Assembly (NCBI GenBank): GCA_029721435.1
Contig: CM056574.1
Location: forward strand, 69,669,501-69,733,500
Direction: 5' to 3'
DNA from: Gymnothorax reevesii
Taxonomy: Eukaryota > Chordata > Actinopteri > Anguilliformes > Muraenidae
Length of the DNA stretch: 64,000 nt
The notes below the pieces were generated by a model, which did not search any database, had not been told where the DNA came from, and saw only the letters and a list, made by a program, of their open reading frames with translations. The position numbers and the translations under genes were made by a program. This document shows, piece by piece, positions 1 through 11,305 of the stretch (positions are counted from its first letter, which is position 1; each line of letters opens with the position of its first letter).

Positions 1-368
1 TCGCGGTCGATGCTAGCGACCAAGCTTGTGGATCTGTGCTCCTACAGAGAAGTGACTCTGATGACATTGAGCATCCCGTGGCATACTTCTCCAGGAAGTT
101 CAATCGCCACCAAAGGAACTATTCCACAATAGAGAAGGAACTGTTGGCTCTGGTCCTTTCTTTACAACACTTTGAGGTTTATGTTTGTACAGGACAAAAG
201 CCAATGATTGTGTACACTGACCACAATCCGTTAATGTTTCTGAGTAAGATGAAAAACAAGAATCGGAGATTGTTGAATTGGAGTTTGATTTTACAGGAGT
301 TTGACTTGGAAATTAAGCATGTGAAGGGTACAGACAATGTAATTGCTGATTGCTTATCCCGTGTTTGA
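1..368 (+). CDS. Gypsy (Gmr1-type) polyprotein, RNase H end, cut by window edge
   Basis: This is the last 122 codons of a retrotransposon polyprotein; the frame is open from base 3 to the TGA at 366-368. It carries the RNase H landmarks [15 protein letters not shown] and VYTDHNPL and ends in the typical Gypsy tail [11 protein letters not shown]. It is almost base-for-base the same as 41783-42152 of the full-length element in this window, so it is another copy of that family. RNase H removes the RNA strand during reverse transcription. The rest of this copy lies left of the window, so whether it is intact cannot be judged. Confidence 0.93.
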   Translation, partial: AVDASDQACGSVLLQRSDSDDIEHPVAYFSRKFNRHQRNYSTIEKELLALVLSLQHFEVYVCTGQKPMIVYTDHNPLMFLSKMKNKNRRLLNWSLILQEFDLEIKHVKGTDNVIADCLSRV

Positions 369-473
369 ATGTGTATGATATGTATATATAGACAAGTGTT
401 CACTTAACCATTTTGTATTGAAAAGAAAAATTTTGCCTTTATGAGTCAAAATTTTTCCCTTTTGGAATGGAGG

Positions 474-963
474 TGTAATGTGAATATAGGCCACTAGATG
501 GCAGTATTTACCTTTTTTTTGTTAAGCTCAGACTGGAGTCATGTTTAGACATGTCCTGGACATGTCTCGGGCAAGTCTCAGAAAATTTAAAAAAAGAGGT
601 CTAAATGTGGGTGGGGTCTGCGAAAGAGTATATAAGGAAAAGAATTGAGACAGTAAAGTAGTAGGAGAAATTGCAAGAAGATGACCAGACCATCCATTCT
701 GTTCAAGACCTGTGACGTTTCTTTTGTGGATTTCTTTGCCTGTGTTTGAGCATTTTCTTCATCCAGGACATCACCAAGCCACCCCACCAAAAAGGGACTG
801 TAATTATTTCTGTTTTTTCTTATTTATCAATCTTGGTCTTTAGTTGTAGGTTGTTATTAGTCTTTGTTAAAAATTGAATGTGTTTTAGTTGTTAAAACTG
901 TGTTTGTCATCCCTTGCTGTTGCTGTTGTGTAATAAATGTAATAACAAATTGGGGCCATAACA
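474..963 (+). repeat. 3' LTR of the Gypsy copy at the window start
   Basis: The LTR begins TGTAATGTGAATATAGG directly after a purine tract (GGAATGGAGG, 464-473) and ends GGGGCCATAACA. It matches the LTRs at 36767 and 42286 with a few substitutions and a small deletion. It sits inside the palindromic start of the dispersed repeat that follows: CCAGCGACTTCG continues directly after the LTR, as it does in the uninterrupted copy at 21100. Its 5' partner is outside the window. Confidence 0.92.
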
Positions 964-1790
964 CCAGCGACTTCGCTGACGAAGGTAATGTTTTGATCCC
1001 CGTGTATTTATTTGTTTGTGTGTCTGTCTGTATGTGTATCGAATAACTCAAAAAGTACCAAACGGAATTTCATGAAATTTGGTGGGTTGATTTGGCATGA
1101 CCTGAGGATCAATCGATTAGATTTTGGGAGTGATCGGGTCAAAGGTCAAGGTCAAGGCCACGAAAAGGTCAAAACCGACTTTCGGCCATATCTCGGTCAA
1201 TTTTTATCCGATCGGCATGAAACCAACGCCAGTGGCGAGGGATTCAGTGGCGTCGGCGAAGGTATGCGCTCTACCGAGTGCCCGTTCTAGTTTGTTTGTG
1301 TGTCTGTCTGTCTGTCTGTCTGTGTGTATGTATGTGTATCGAATAACTCAAAAAGTACCAAACGGAATTTCATAAAATTTGGTGGGTTGATTTGGCATGA
1401 CCTGAGGATCAATCGATTAGATTTTGGGAGTGATCGGGTCAAAGGTCAAGGTCAAGGCCACGAAAAGGTCAAAACCGACTTTCGGCCATATCTCGGTCAA
1501 TTTTTATTCGATCGGCATGAAACCAACGCCAAAATGTGCAGAATTATATACCCGATCCTGTGATGTGAAACACGGTACAATGGGGTCAATACCCTTCTTA
1601 GCGGTTGGGGGTCAAAGGTCAGGGGGGTCATTACCTTTCGAACTTAAATGCGTATTGATGTAAAAAAATAAATATCGTACTCTTGTCATTCATCGATCAT
1701 TTAAAAAAATAAAAATTGGTCCTCAGAGTTATGTGGCGAGGGATTCAGTGGCGTCGGCGAAGGTATGCGCTCTACCGAGTGCCCGTTCTA
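964..1790 (+). repeat. Dispersed repeat with tandem inner duplication and AGGTCA motifs
   Basis: The order is a palindromic start (CAGCGACTTCGCTG), a TCTG/TG-rich stretch, then a unit of roughly 300 bases (starting GAATAACTCAAAAAGTACC) present twice, near 1040 and 1340. A closing motif, CGAAGGTATGCGCTCTACCG, occurs near 1258 and 1758. A near-identical copy with the same order lies at 21085-21919. No transposase or RNA promoter is visible, so the class is unknown. The short open frames inside are not conserved as proteins. Confidence 0.8.
1136..1148 (+). promoter_or_regulatory. DR1-type nuclear receptor motif inside dispersed repeat
   Basis: GGGTCA-A-AGGTCA is a direct repeat with one spacer base, the layout bound by RXR heterodimers and HNF4. 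It continues into AGGTCAAGGCCA. Equivalent motifs lie at 1436-1448, 1609-1621, 21274-21286 and 21733-21745 in the same repeat family. The match is seen directly; binding is not shown. Confidence 0.35.
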
Positions 1791-1979
1791 GTCTTCATTG
1801 GGATCATTGTAGCACCTAAAAGACGCTCCCTCACTTCGTTAGATGTAGCCTATACGGTTTCACCTGGCAGTCATTTGCGTGTTATGTATTCAACAGCGTT
1901 GGATACCAGATTGAAAGGACATGCAGGTTCTCGATATGTTGCTCAATTAATACCTTCTCAATAAATCCATTTTACGCAG

Positions 1980-2990
1980 AAAAAAAGCCTGCACAGGTGC
2001 GAAGTGTTTCTTGCATGCAGTTTGTGACAAACAACCGCAAAGTGCTAACTGTTGTTAATGAAATTCTATTGGAGTAAAGTAGAAAATTCTTATGGACTGT
2101 CAAATAGACACAAAGTGGAAATAACATTAAATAAAGAACTGGGTACAGTCAGTTATTTTTGTTTTCATTGTTTCTATTAATTGAATTAATCTGTTGGGCT
2201 TTTAATTCGTGTTTAAAGAAAACAGCTGACATTATAGTCCATTCCACCAGACTGCCGCAGGGGTTGCTTCGTTTTTCCTATGAAACCGCAATACAGAATG
2301 AACCAGGAGAAGTTCACTTGATTTGAATAATGTTATATAGCCTATTCTAAATAACATAATAGTTAATCAAAGAACTTACTGAATAAATTAATTGGGGAAA
2401 GCGAATTCATATTTGATGTCGCGCATCGCAATTAAAAAATTTCAAAGCTGCGTGAACATAAACGCTATTCATTCAACTCAGCCATTCAGCTTTCGGTTTT
2501 AATGCCCTAGCGCTTAAACAATTAATTTGTGCTAAAAATGCCAAACATGCCCAGTGAATGATCCGCTATGTTAAGTTTAATAATCTATTGTGTAATCCCA
2601 TTCTGCCATAATAAACGAATTGAGCAAAAATGACACGTTTTATTGTTTTTTTTTTTCCTAAAATAGTATATCTTAAATGTGTTATGTTTAAAGCAAGAAT
2701 TTATAAAAAGTGCAGCTCACTTGTTTTATGTTTAAAGCAAGACTTTTTTAAATAAAAAGTGCTACTCAAATTTTTATGTTTAAAGCAAGCTTTAACATTC
2801 ATTGAAATACAACTTTATGTTGTGGTTTTTGCTGCTAAATTGTTGCATTATATTTTGTATTTAGTTGAAGATGAACTATGCAACTTTGATCCTGTATTAA
2901 ATTTCAATTGTTAACTTATCAAATGGCTGTGGAGTAATTGTGATGGTTAAATGACTATGAGGAGAATTGAGGCTGTCTTCCAGTAGTGTT
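1980..2990. other. AT-rich non-coding part of element copy A
   Basis: About 1 kb without a credible gene, nearly identical to 51835-52850. It contains three spaced copies of TTATGTTTAAAGCAAG near 2680, 2728 and 2775, a short internal repetition also present in copy B. Nothing else was recognised. Confidence 0.6.
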
Positions 2991-3387
2991 AGGCCATGTG
3001 TTAAGGCTGAAAATATGCCTAGAAAATGGTTTTCGTTCCGACGACTGGGTAATACTTTATTTTTGCATAATTATAACCAGAAAAACATGCTATCAAAGTA
3101 ACCAAGAGTTCTCCGCTGAAAAGTTTGCAGTTTTTGCAGAAACAACTACCATTTCAGGGGCAAAGGGAAATGTAGTAGGGGTCAAAAATCTGATGTCATC
3201 GGATTGGAACAAGTTTGGTATCAAACTGTAGGTCTATGAATGTGATTCAAGGAAATATGTGTCCCAATCCGCTGGCCAGCCCCTGTGCCCCTGCAGACGG
3301 GGTTGAAATCTGAGAAAATGAGATTTTGTCCCCTTACCATGGGGCCCAGGGGCAAGTGAGCAATCTCAAACATGTTGTATTCAAATA

Positions 3388-4984
3388 CACTCAACAAAAA
3401 TATAAAGGCAACACTTTTGTTTTTGCTCCCATTTGTCATGAGATGGACTCAAAGATCTAAAATTCATTCCAGATACACAATATTACCATTTCTCTCAAAC
3501 ATTGTTCACAAATCTGTCTAAATGTGTGATAGTGAGCACTTTTGCTTTGCTGAGACAATCCATCCCACCTCACAGGTGTGCCACATCAAGATGCTCATCA
3601 GAAACCATGATTAGTGCACAGGTGTACCTTATACTGCCCACAATAAAAGGCCACTGTGAAATGTGCAGTTTTTGCTTTATTGGGGGTCTGGGGACTCAGA
3701 ACCAGTCAGTATCTGGTGTGACCACCATTTGCCTCATGCAGTGCAACACATCTTCTTCGCATAGAGTTTATCAGATTGTCAATTGTGGCCTGTGGAATGT
3801 TGGTCCACTCCTCTTCAATGGGAACTGGTACGCGCTGTCGTAAACGCCGGTCAAGAACATCCCAAACATGCTCAATGGGTGACATGTCCGGTGAGTATGC
3901 TGGCCATGCAAGAACTGGGACATTTTCAGCTTCCAAGAATTGTGTACAGATCATTGCAACATGGGGCCGTGCATCATCTTGCTGAAACATGAGGTTATGT
4001 TCATGGATGTATGGAACAACAATGGGCCTCAGGATCTCATCACGGTATCTCTGTGCATTCAAAATGCCATCAATAAAATGCACCTGTGTTCTTCGTCCAT
4101 AACAGATGCCTGCCCATACCATAACCCCACCACCACCATGGGCCACTCGATCCACAACATTGACATCAGCAAAGCGCTCACCCACACGACGCCACACACG
4201 CTGTCTGCCATCTGCTCTGAACAATGTAAACCGAGATTCATCCGTGAAGAGAACACCTCTCCAACGTGCCAGACGCCATCGAATGTGAGCATTTGCCCAC
4301 TCAAGTCTGTTACGGCGACGATCTGGAGACAGGTTAAGACCCCGATGAGGACGACGAGCTTGAGCTTGCCTGAGATGGTTTCTGACAGTTAGTGCAGAAA
4401 TTCTTTGGTTATGCAAACCAATTGTTTCAGCAGCTGTCTGAGTAGCTGGTCTCAGATGATCTTGGAGGTGAACCTGCTGGATGTGGAGGTCCTGGGCTGG
4501 TGTGGTTACACGTGGTCTGCGGTTGTGAGGCCGGTTGGATGTACTGCCATTTTCTCTGAAACGCCTTTGGAGACGGCTTATGGTGGAGAAATGAACATTC
4601 AATGCCCGAGCAACAGATCTGGTTGACATTCCTGCTGTCAGCATGCCAATTGCACGCTCCCTCAATGCTTGCGCCATCTGTGGCATTTTGCTGTGAGACA
4701 AAACTGCACATTTCAGAGTGGCCTTTTATTGTGGACAGTCTAAGGTACACCTGTGCACTAATCATGGTGTCTGATGAGCATCTTGATGTGGCACACCTGT
4801 GAGGTGGGATGGATTGTCTCAGCAAAGCAAAAGTGCTCACTATGACACATTTAGACAGATTTGTGAACAATGTTTGAGAGAAATGGTAATATTGTGTATC
4901 TGGAATGAATTTTAGATCTTTGAGTCCATCTCATGACAAATGGGAGCAAAAACAAAAGTGTTGCGTTTATATTTTTGTTGAGTG
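3388..4984 (-). mobile_element. Tc1-family transposon, copy 1
   Basis: The ends are CACTCAACAAAAATATAAA and its inverse (TATTTTTGTTGAGTG), flanked by TA on both sides (3386-3387, 4985-4986). Terminal inverted repeats run for nearly 300 bases. It is 1597 bp long, 33 bp shorter than copies 2 and 3, exactly explained by the in-frame losses in its transposase. It shares its insertion site with copy 3 in the duplicated block, so one insertion predates the duplication of the larger element. Confidence 0.93.
3706..4701 (-). CDS. Tc1 transposase, 331 residues, with two small in-frame deletions
   Basis: A DDE transposase that cuts and pastes the surrounding element. An N-terminal paired-type helix-turn-helix region ([20 protein letters not shown]) is followed by the catalytic blocks [17 protein letters not shown] and [11 protein letters not shown], giving a DD34E triad. 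Compared with the 342-residue copy at 53569-54597 it lacks two residues (LH in the AQLHARR segment) and nine residues after PVP. The frame is open, but the losses and the N-to-D change next to the second aspartate make activity doubtful. The overlapping frames on the other strand are shadows. Confidence 0.9.
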   Translation of the reverse strand: MSHSKMPQMAQALRERAIGMLTAGMSTRSVARALNVHFSTISRLQRRFRENGSTSNRPHNRRPRVTTPAQDLHIQQVHLQDHLRPATQTAAETIGLHNQRISALTVRNHLRQAQARRPHRGLNLSPDRRRNRLEWANAHIRWRLARWRGVLFTDESRFTLFRADGRQRVWRRVGERFADVNVVDRVAHGGGGVMVWAGICYGRRTQVHFIDGILNAQRYRDEILRPIVVPYIHEHNLMFQQDDARPHVAMICTQFLEAENVPVLAWPAYSPDMSPIEHVWDVLDRRLRQRVPVPIEEEWTNIPQATIDNLINSMRRRCVALHEANGGHTRY

Positions 4985-5905
4985 TATGTTTAGTTAGACC
5001 TTTCAAATGACACCCATGTCAATGGGGTCCACAAACCCATTCACTCAGGGGAAATGTTCATGCATTTTGGCCCCCTTTTAGGGGGTTCCCTGCCCCTGGG
5101 CAGCAATGAGCTTGTGGACTCCACCGGCATGGGTGTCATTTGAAAGGTCTAACTAAACATACTTGAATACAACATATTTGATCCTCCTCACTTGCCCCTG
5201 GGCCCCATGGTAAGGGGCCAAAATCTCATTTTCTCAGATTTCAACCCCCTCTACAGGGGCACAGGGGCTGGCCAGCGGATTGGGACGTATATTTCCTTGA
5301 AGCACATTCATAGACCTACAATTTGATACCAAACTTGCTACAATCTGATGATATCAGATTTTCGACCCCTACTCTATTTCCCTTTGCCCCTGAAATGGTA
5401 GTTGTTTCTGCAAAAACTGCACACTTTTCAGAAAAGAAGTTTTGTTTCCTTAAATAGTATGTGCTTCTGGTTAGAATTATACAAAAATAAAGTATTCCCC
5501 AGATGGCGGAACGAAACATCATATTTTGAGCCTTAGCACGTGGCCTATGTCCCTTGACCAAAATCCAACCTTGCAGCATCAGCGCCTCCAACCCTGTATC
5601 CCAGCTCTCTTCTTGGCAGCATCACAAATATGTTCCATAATCTCTTGTTTATGTCAGACATAACTACACAAATATACACATTGTAACATGTATATATGTT
5701 ATCCCCCACTCCATGTGTACAAATTCACTTTAATTGAGCCTGAACTAGTAAAATCCCTCAAACTCGCATCGGGACACACAGGTGGAGCCTACATGGGTCT
5801 AACAAAACTCACCCACTTAGGACCCACCTAAAGCCCAGCCTGAGCTCATTTCAAGACCACATGGAGGCACACACTTGGGGCTTATATGAGTCTAATAAAA
5901 GTCTT

Positions 5906-8757
5906 CCACTTGGGTCCCAGTTACAGCCCAGTCAGATCCCTCTTAAAGTCAACCAGCTGGGGCCTAAATGGATCTCAGATAAACTGCTCGGTTGGGGCCC
6001 ATTTAAGGTCCAGTCTGAGCCATCTTTGTGCCCATATGGGCAAACATATGGGGCCTACATGGGTCATGTGTAACTCACCAAGTTGGGCCCTACCTGAAAC
6101 CCAGTCAGAACCAACTTGAAACCCATATGGGCAAACACAGGTGGGGCCACCATGGAAACTGCGGACAAACCCACTTAAGGCCCATAATGTAACCCATTTG
6201 GGTCCCACTTACAGCCCAGTCAGATCCCTCTTAAAGTTAACCAGCTGGGGCCTAAATGGGTCTCAGATAAACTGCCTGGTTGGGGCCCATTTAAGGTCCA
6301 GTCTGATCCATCTTTGTGCCCATATGGGCAAACATATGGGGCCAACATGGGTCGTGTGTAACTCACCAAGTTGGGCCCTACCTGAAACCCAGTCAGAACC
6401 AACTTGAAACCCATATGGGCAAACACAGGTGGGGCCACCATGGAAACTGCGGACAAACCCACTTAAGGCCCATAATGTAACCCATTTGGGTCCCACTTAC
6501 AGCCCAGTCAGATCCCTCTTAAAGTTAACCAGCTGGGGCCTAAATGGATCTCAGATTGACTGCTCGGTTGGGGCCCATTTAAGGTCCAGTCTGAGCCATC
6601 TTTGTGCCCATATGGGCAAACATATGGGGCCTACATGGGTCATGTGTAACTCACCAAGTTGGGCCCTACCTGAAACCCAGTCAGAACCAACTTGAAACCC
6701 ATATGGGCAAACACAGGTGGGGCCACCATGGAAACTGCGGACAAACCCACTTAAGGCCCATAATGTAACCCATTTGGGTCCCATTTAGAGCCCAGTCAGA
6801 TCCTTCTTAAAGTTAACCAACTGGGGCCTAAATGAGTCTCAGATAAACTGCCTGGTTGGGGCCCATTTAAGGTCCAGTCTGATCCATCTTTGTGCCCATA
6901 TGGGCAAACATATGGGGCCTACATGGGTCGTGTGTAACTCACCAAGTTGGGCCCTACCTGAAACCCAGTCAGAACCAACTTGAAACCAATATGGGCAAAC
7001 ACAGGTGGGGCCACCATGGAAACTGCAGACAAACCCACTTGAAGCCCATAATGTAACCCATTTGGGTCCCACTTACAGCCTAGTCAGATCCCTCTTAAAG
7101 TTAACCAGCTGGGGCCTAAATGGGTCTCAGATAAACTGCCTGGTTGGGGCCCATTTAAGGTCCAGTCTGATCCATCTTTGTGCCCATATGGGCAAACATA
7201 TGGGGCCTACATGGGTCGTGTGTAACTCACCAAGTTGGGCCCTACCTGAAACCCAGTCAGAACCAACTTGAAACCCATATGGGCAAACACAGGTGGGGCC
7301 ACCATGGAAACTGCGGACAAACCCACTTAAGGCCCATAATGAAACCCATTTGGGTCCCACTTACAGCCCAGTCAGATCCCTCTTAAAGTTAACCAGCTGG
7401 GGCCTAAATGGGTCTCAGATAATCTGCCTGGTTGGGGCCCATTTAAGGTCCAGTCTGATCCATCTTTGTCCCCATATGGGCAAACATATGGGGCCTACAT
7501 GGGTCGTGTGTAACTCACCAAGTTGGGCCCTACCTGAAACCCAGTCAGAACCAACTTGAAACCCATATGGGCAAACACAGGTGGGGCCACCATGGAAACT
7601 GCGGACAAACCCACTTGAAGCCCATAATGTAACCCATTTGGGTCCCATTTAGAGCCCAGTCAGATCCTTCTTAAAGTTAACCAACTGGGGCCTAAATGGG
7701 TCTCAGATAAACTGCCTGGTTGGGGCCCATTTAAGGTCCAGTCTGATTCATCTTTGTGCCCATATGGGCAAACATATGGGGCCTACATGGGTAATGTGTA
7801 ACTCACCAAGTTGGGCCCTACCTGAAACCCAGTCAGAACCAACTTGAAACCCATATGGGCAAACACAGGTGGGGCCACCATGGAAACTGCGGACAAACCC
7901 ACTTGAAGCCCATAATGTAACCCATTTAGGTCCCATTAAGAGCCCAGTCAGATCCTTCTTAAAGTTAACCAACTGGGGCCTAAATGGGTCTCAGATAAAC
8001 TGCCTGGTTGGGGCCCATTTAAGGTCCAGTCTGATCCATCTTTGTGCCCATATGGGCAAACATATGGGGCCTACATGGGTCGTGTGTAACTCACCAAGTT
8101 GGGCCCTACCTGAAACCCAGTCAGAACCAACTTGAAACCCATATGGGCAAACACAGGTGGGGCCACCATGGAAACTGCGGACAAACCCACTTGAAGCCCA
8201 TAATGTAACCCATTTGGGTCCCACTTACAGCCCAGTCAGATCCCTCTTAAAGTTAACCAGCTGGGGCCTAAATGGGTCTCAGATAAACTGCCTGGTTGGG
8301 GCCCATTTAAGGTCCAGTCTGATCCATCTTTGTGCCCATATGGGCAAACATATGGGGCCTACATGGGTCGTGTGTAACTCACCAAGTTGGGCCCTACCTG
8401 AAACCCAGTCAGAACCAACTTGAAACCCATATGGGCAAACACAGGTGGGGCCACCATGGAAACTGCGGACAAATCCACTTAAGGCCCATAATGTAACCCA
8501 TTTGGGTCCCACTTAGAGCCCAGTCAGATCCCTCTTAAAGTTGTCTAAATGGGTCTCAGATAAACGTCCCGGTAGGGGCCCATTTAAGGTCCAGTCTGAT
8601 CCATCTTTGTGCCCATATGGGCAAACATATGGGGCCTATATGGGTCATGTGTAACTCACCAAGTTGGGCCCTACCTGAAACCCAGTCAGAACCAACTTGA
8701 AACCCATATGGGCAAACACAGGTGGGACCACCATGGAAACTGCGGACAAACCCACTT
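5906..8757. repeat. 288-bp satellite array, about ten units
   Basis: Landmarks such as TTGGGTCCCACTTACAGCCC, CCATATGGGCAAACACAGG and GCCACCATGGAAACTGCGG recur every 288 bases. Units differ by a few substitutions. Because 288 is divisible by three, each unit keeps an 88-codon frame on plus and a 77-codon frame on minus, closed by one stop per unit. This is best read as a satellite rather than as genes. Degenerate related sequence starts near 5760. Copy B has only about four units at 55804-56935. Confidence 0.92.
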
Positions 8758-8819
8758 GGGACCCTTATCTGCAGCCCAAATTCAACCCTTATGGGCCCCA
8801 GATAGACACGCTGGCTGGG

Positions 8820-11000
8820 AACCCACTTCCCGACACCCTCCCCCCACCCCGAAATTACCTTCGGAGAGAGCAAGAACAATTCAGAAGGGTTTGCTGTGTC
8901 TTGCAATGCAATCGTGTAATTAAATTGTTTGTACGATTCATAACGCTCGAGCATGCTTCCTCTACTGAATATAGAATATAATATAAAAAACTGAATATAA
9001 ATCACGTGTAGTAGGCAATAACGACTCGAGACGAAATAATATATTATTTTATAGTGATTTCTTGGGCAAAGTCGTGCAGAGACAGAGTTGGAAGGAGGAG
9101 CCCGCGGCAGACCTGCTGCTGCAGATACGCAGACAGTGTGACCGAGCTGCATGCGACCAGCGGTTGCAGTGCTCCGCTTGCGGAAGACGCATCGCAGCTG
9201 CAGGCAGTGTGGCCCGGGCCTAAGATTCGGCTCCGTTCCTTTTTTTTTTTCCTCCGCAATTGTCCTGCTCATTCGTGATTTCATTATTGGCTCTGAGGAG
9301 CCTCTTGTTCAAGTTAGATTGATGAGTCTCCAGATTAGTGTAGTTATTATGATCTTCGACTTATATTGTTTTAGACAACTTGTTCGATATAGCCTACTGA
9401 GCGTTGCCTTACCCTTCAAACACGGTTTCGCTTGTTCACCAAAGCTGCTGCACTCATGAAATACACGTATCTTTGCACTGTGACCCCATTCGTGACGAAA
9501 TTAAGTTAGGGTATTGTGTCCAGTTATGTTCCCCTAACAGACAGTTGTGATCTGACCCCCGTTTCAAGAAAATTGCACAGAAAAATAACTTTATGGGTGT
9601 TGACGAATCATTTTCTCTTACAGTTATCACAGATGAGATGACACATCATAAAGCGATTAATTCTGTTTTTCTGCCATCTCCTGCGATTTGCGGATTTGCA
9701 ACGAGGAACTCTGCTCTGCAGTGATCACTTAATTATCCCATGCTTTAACGAATCATTTGTTTGCCGTCAAATTCAGAGTGAAATATACATTCGCTCTCCA
9801 TACCTTTCACGGCTATCATTGTTTTGCGTTGTTAGGTGGTGCGCAATTTTATGTGCAACTGAATCGCACACAACTCTAGCTGTGTTTCCATTACAGTTTG
9901 CACAAAACAAAATCGGTATTTCTCAAGTTTTGAAAAAGAACAAGTGCGACTTGCTGCTGTTTTCATTTAAAGACATTTTGCATAATTAGTTTGGAAAAAG
10001 CCCTTGCTGATTTTCTGAGTGCGAAGAGTCCCAAAGATTCTCTGTGCCAAAGAGCCCCAGCGGGTTTTTTGGATACCGAAAAGTACCGGTGTAAATCTAA
10101 GTAAACCGAAAGGTCCACATTTTTATGTGGTTAGGAAAGGGGAGGGGGGGTCACCATCCCCTTTCTTGGTGATAAAAGCAGGCCGTGCTGATCGGTGGAG
10201 CAGCGGCTGTCTGAAGGTGTGAGAAATGGTAAAAAGTCTCCTATGAAACTGGCCATTCAGGTATTAAAATGCCCTTTGAAAGGTTTTACTGCTGCCCCTA
10301 AAAACACACGTGATATGGACAAATCTTGGACTGTATTCAGGGGTTCGAAACATGAAGACTGACGGAAAAAAAATTTAATAAAGAAGAAAAATTAAATTAG
10401 AAGGGGATATGCTTTTATCTTGTTGGTGGTCACAAAGCTGTATAAATGGTGTTCTGTTGTCAGGAATTGCAGGGGTGTACTTTCATACTTCATGACCTCG
10501 GCTTGATTCTCATGGCCCGAAACGGGTCATCTCTGGAATGTATGCATGAGGGCGAGAGATTGAACAGACTAAATTCCTATAGTTAAGGGGGTGGGGGCAG
10601 GACCCATCAACAGAGAATGCAAAAGTAGTAACCAATCAATTATTCTGTTCAGCTCTGAAGTTTAGTCAAGATCTCTAAAACTAAACACTAGTTGCCTGAG
10701 AGTGACCATGTCGAATGAATAGTGGTTCTCACCGTCCATATATAATATAGACACAATGGCACTCAACCTAGCCTTTATACATAGTATATTAGAGACTGAT
10801 GCATATTATATTCCCTGCTTTCATTCATGACCTTAGTGTTTGCTGGATAAATACACTGAGAAAAACCTGGATCAGCTTTACTTAACTCACGTTCCAGTTT
10901 TACTCCGTGAATTTACACAACTATTTTGGTAATCCTGCGCACTAAAACAGGACCTAGTGTGATTGAGCAATTAATTCCCCTTGATGGCATAAGTCAAGAC
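8820..11000. other. No recognisable feature
   Basis: Unique-looking sequence downstream of the element end. Frames at 9044-9459 and 9696-9989 have no family motif and overlap on both strands. A T run at 9240-9250 and a G-rich run near 10140 are the only marked composition changes. I see no exon, RNA gene or transposon end that I can support. Confidence 0.5.
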
Positions 11001-11004
11001 ATAA

Positions 11005-11305
11005 TAAACAAGTGTCTGCCACTAAAGGTGACCATGTCCCCCGCCGCTTCATTAAATACCGCTTCAGTAAATACCACATACTTCAATGTATTAACAAGAG
11101 TTTGAAAAGTGGCCAAAGTGGTGACCTTGAAAATAAGGTCAAGGTCACCCATATCGACTGGTGTCTGCGTAATGCCCCAATGCAAGCTGATACCAAATTT
11201 GAAGACTCTAGGTGCAACGGTTCATGATATATTGCGTTAACAAGAAACGGGACGGACGGACAGACGCTACTGAAATCATAGTCCCCCGTTCCGCATTGGG
11301 ATGGA
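11005..11305. repeat. Dispersed repeat rich in AGGTCA motifs
   Basis: Contains GTGACCTTGAAAATAAGGTC followed by AAGGTCAAGGTCACCC, then GGGACGGACGGACAGACG and a tail CCCCGTTCCGCATTGGG. The arrangement (receptor-like half sites, GGAC/AGAC simple repeat, G-rich tail) resembles dispersed repeats common in fish genomes, but I cannot name the family. Confidence 0.5.

Larger units (their letters stand above)
2992..5565. repeat. Long palindrome of copy A, split by a Tc1 insertion
   Basis: The left arm (2992-3387, continuing at 4985-5070) and the right arm (about 5085-5565) are inverted copies of each other. GGCTGAAAATATGCC pairs with CATATTTTGAGCC, and the GACACCCATG / CATGGGTGTC stem lies near the centre. 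The Tc1 element sits in the left arm. The same palindrome is in copy B (about 52855-55460). Small open frames on both arms translate to related peptides, as expected for a duplicated sequence; there is no sign of a real protein. Confidence 0.75.
1791..8819. mobile_element. Partial copy (A) of the large satellite-bearing element
   Basis: This block is collinear with 51655-56997: the same unique sequence, the same Tc1 insertion at the same TA, and the same 288-bp satellite. Both end at the same point (AGATAGACA-YG-C-N-GGCTGGG). The right end is therefore a true element end, while the left end is cut at the junction with the preceding dispersed repeat. Copy A is about 1.7 kb longer, close to six satellite units. 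No convincing transposase was found; a short frame at 1716-1964 has the same sense in copy B but resembles nothing I know. Confidence 0.75.

Noticed and set aside
2986..3231. 81-codon frame and its inverted relative at 5316-5591
   Set aside because: They are related only because they lie on the two arms of a palindrome; read in sense and antisense of a repeat, not a gene family.
8556..9284. 242-codon minus-strand frame
   Set aside because: Its last third is the 288-bp satellite and the rest has no family motif; overlapping frames exist on the other strand. It is a chance run-on.
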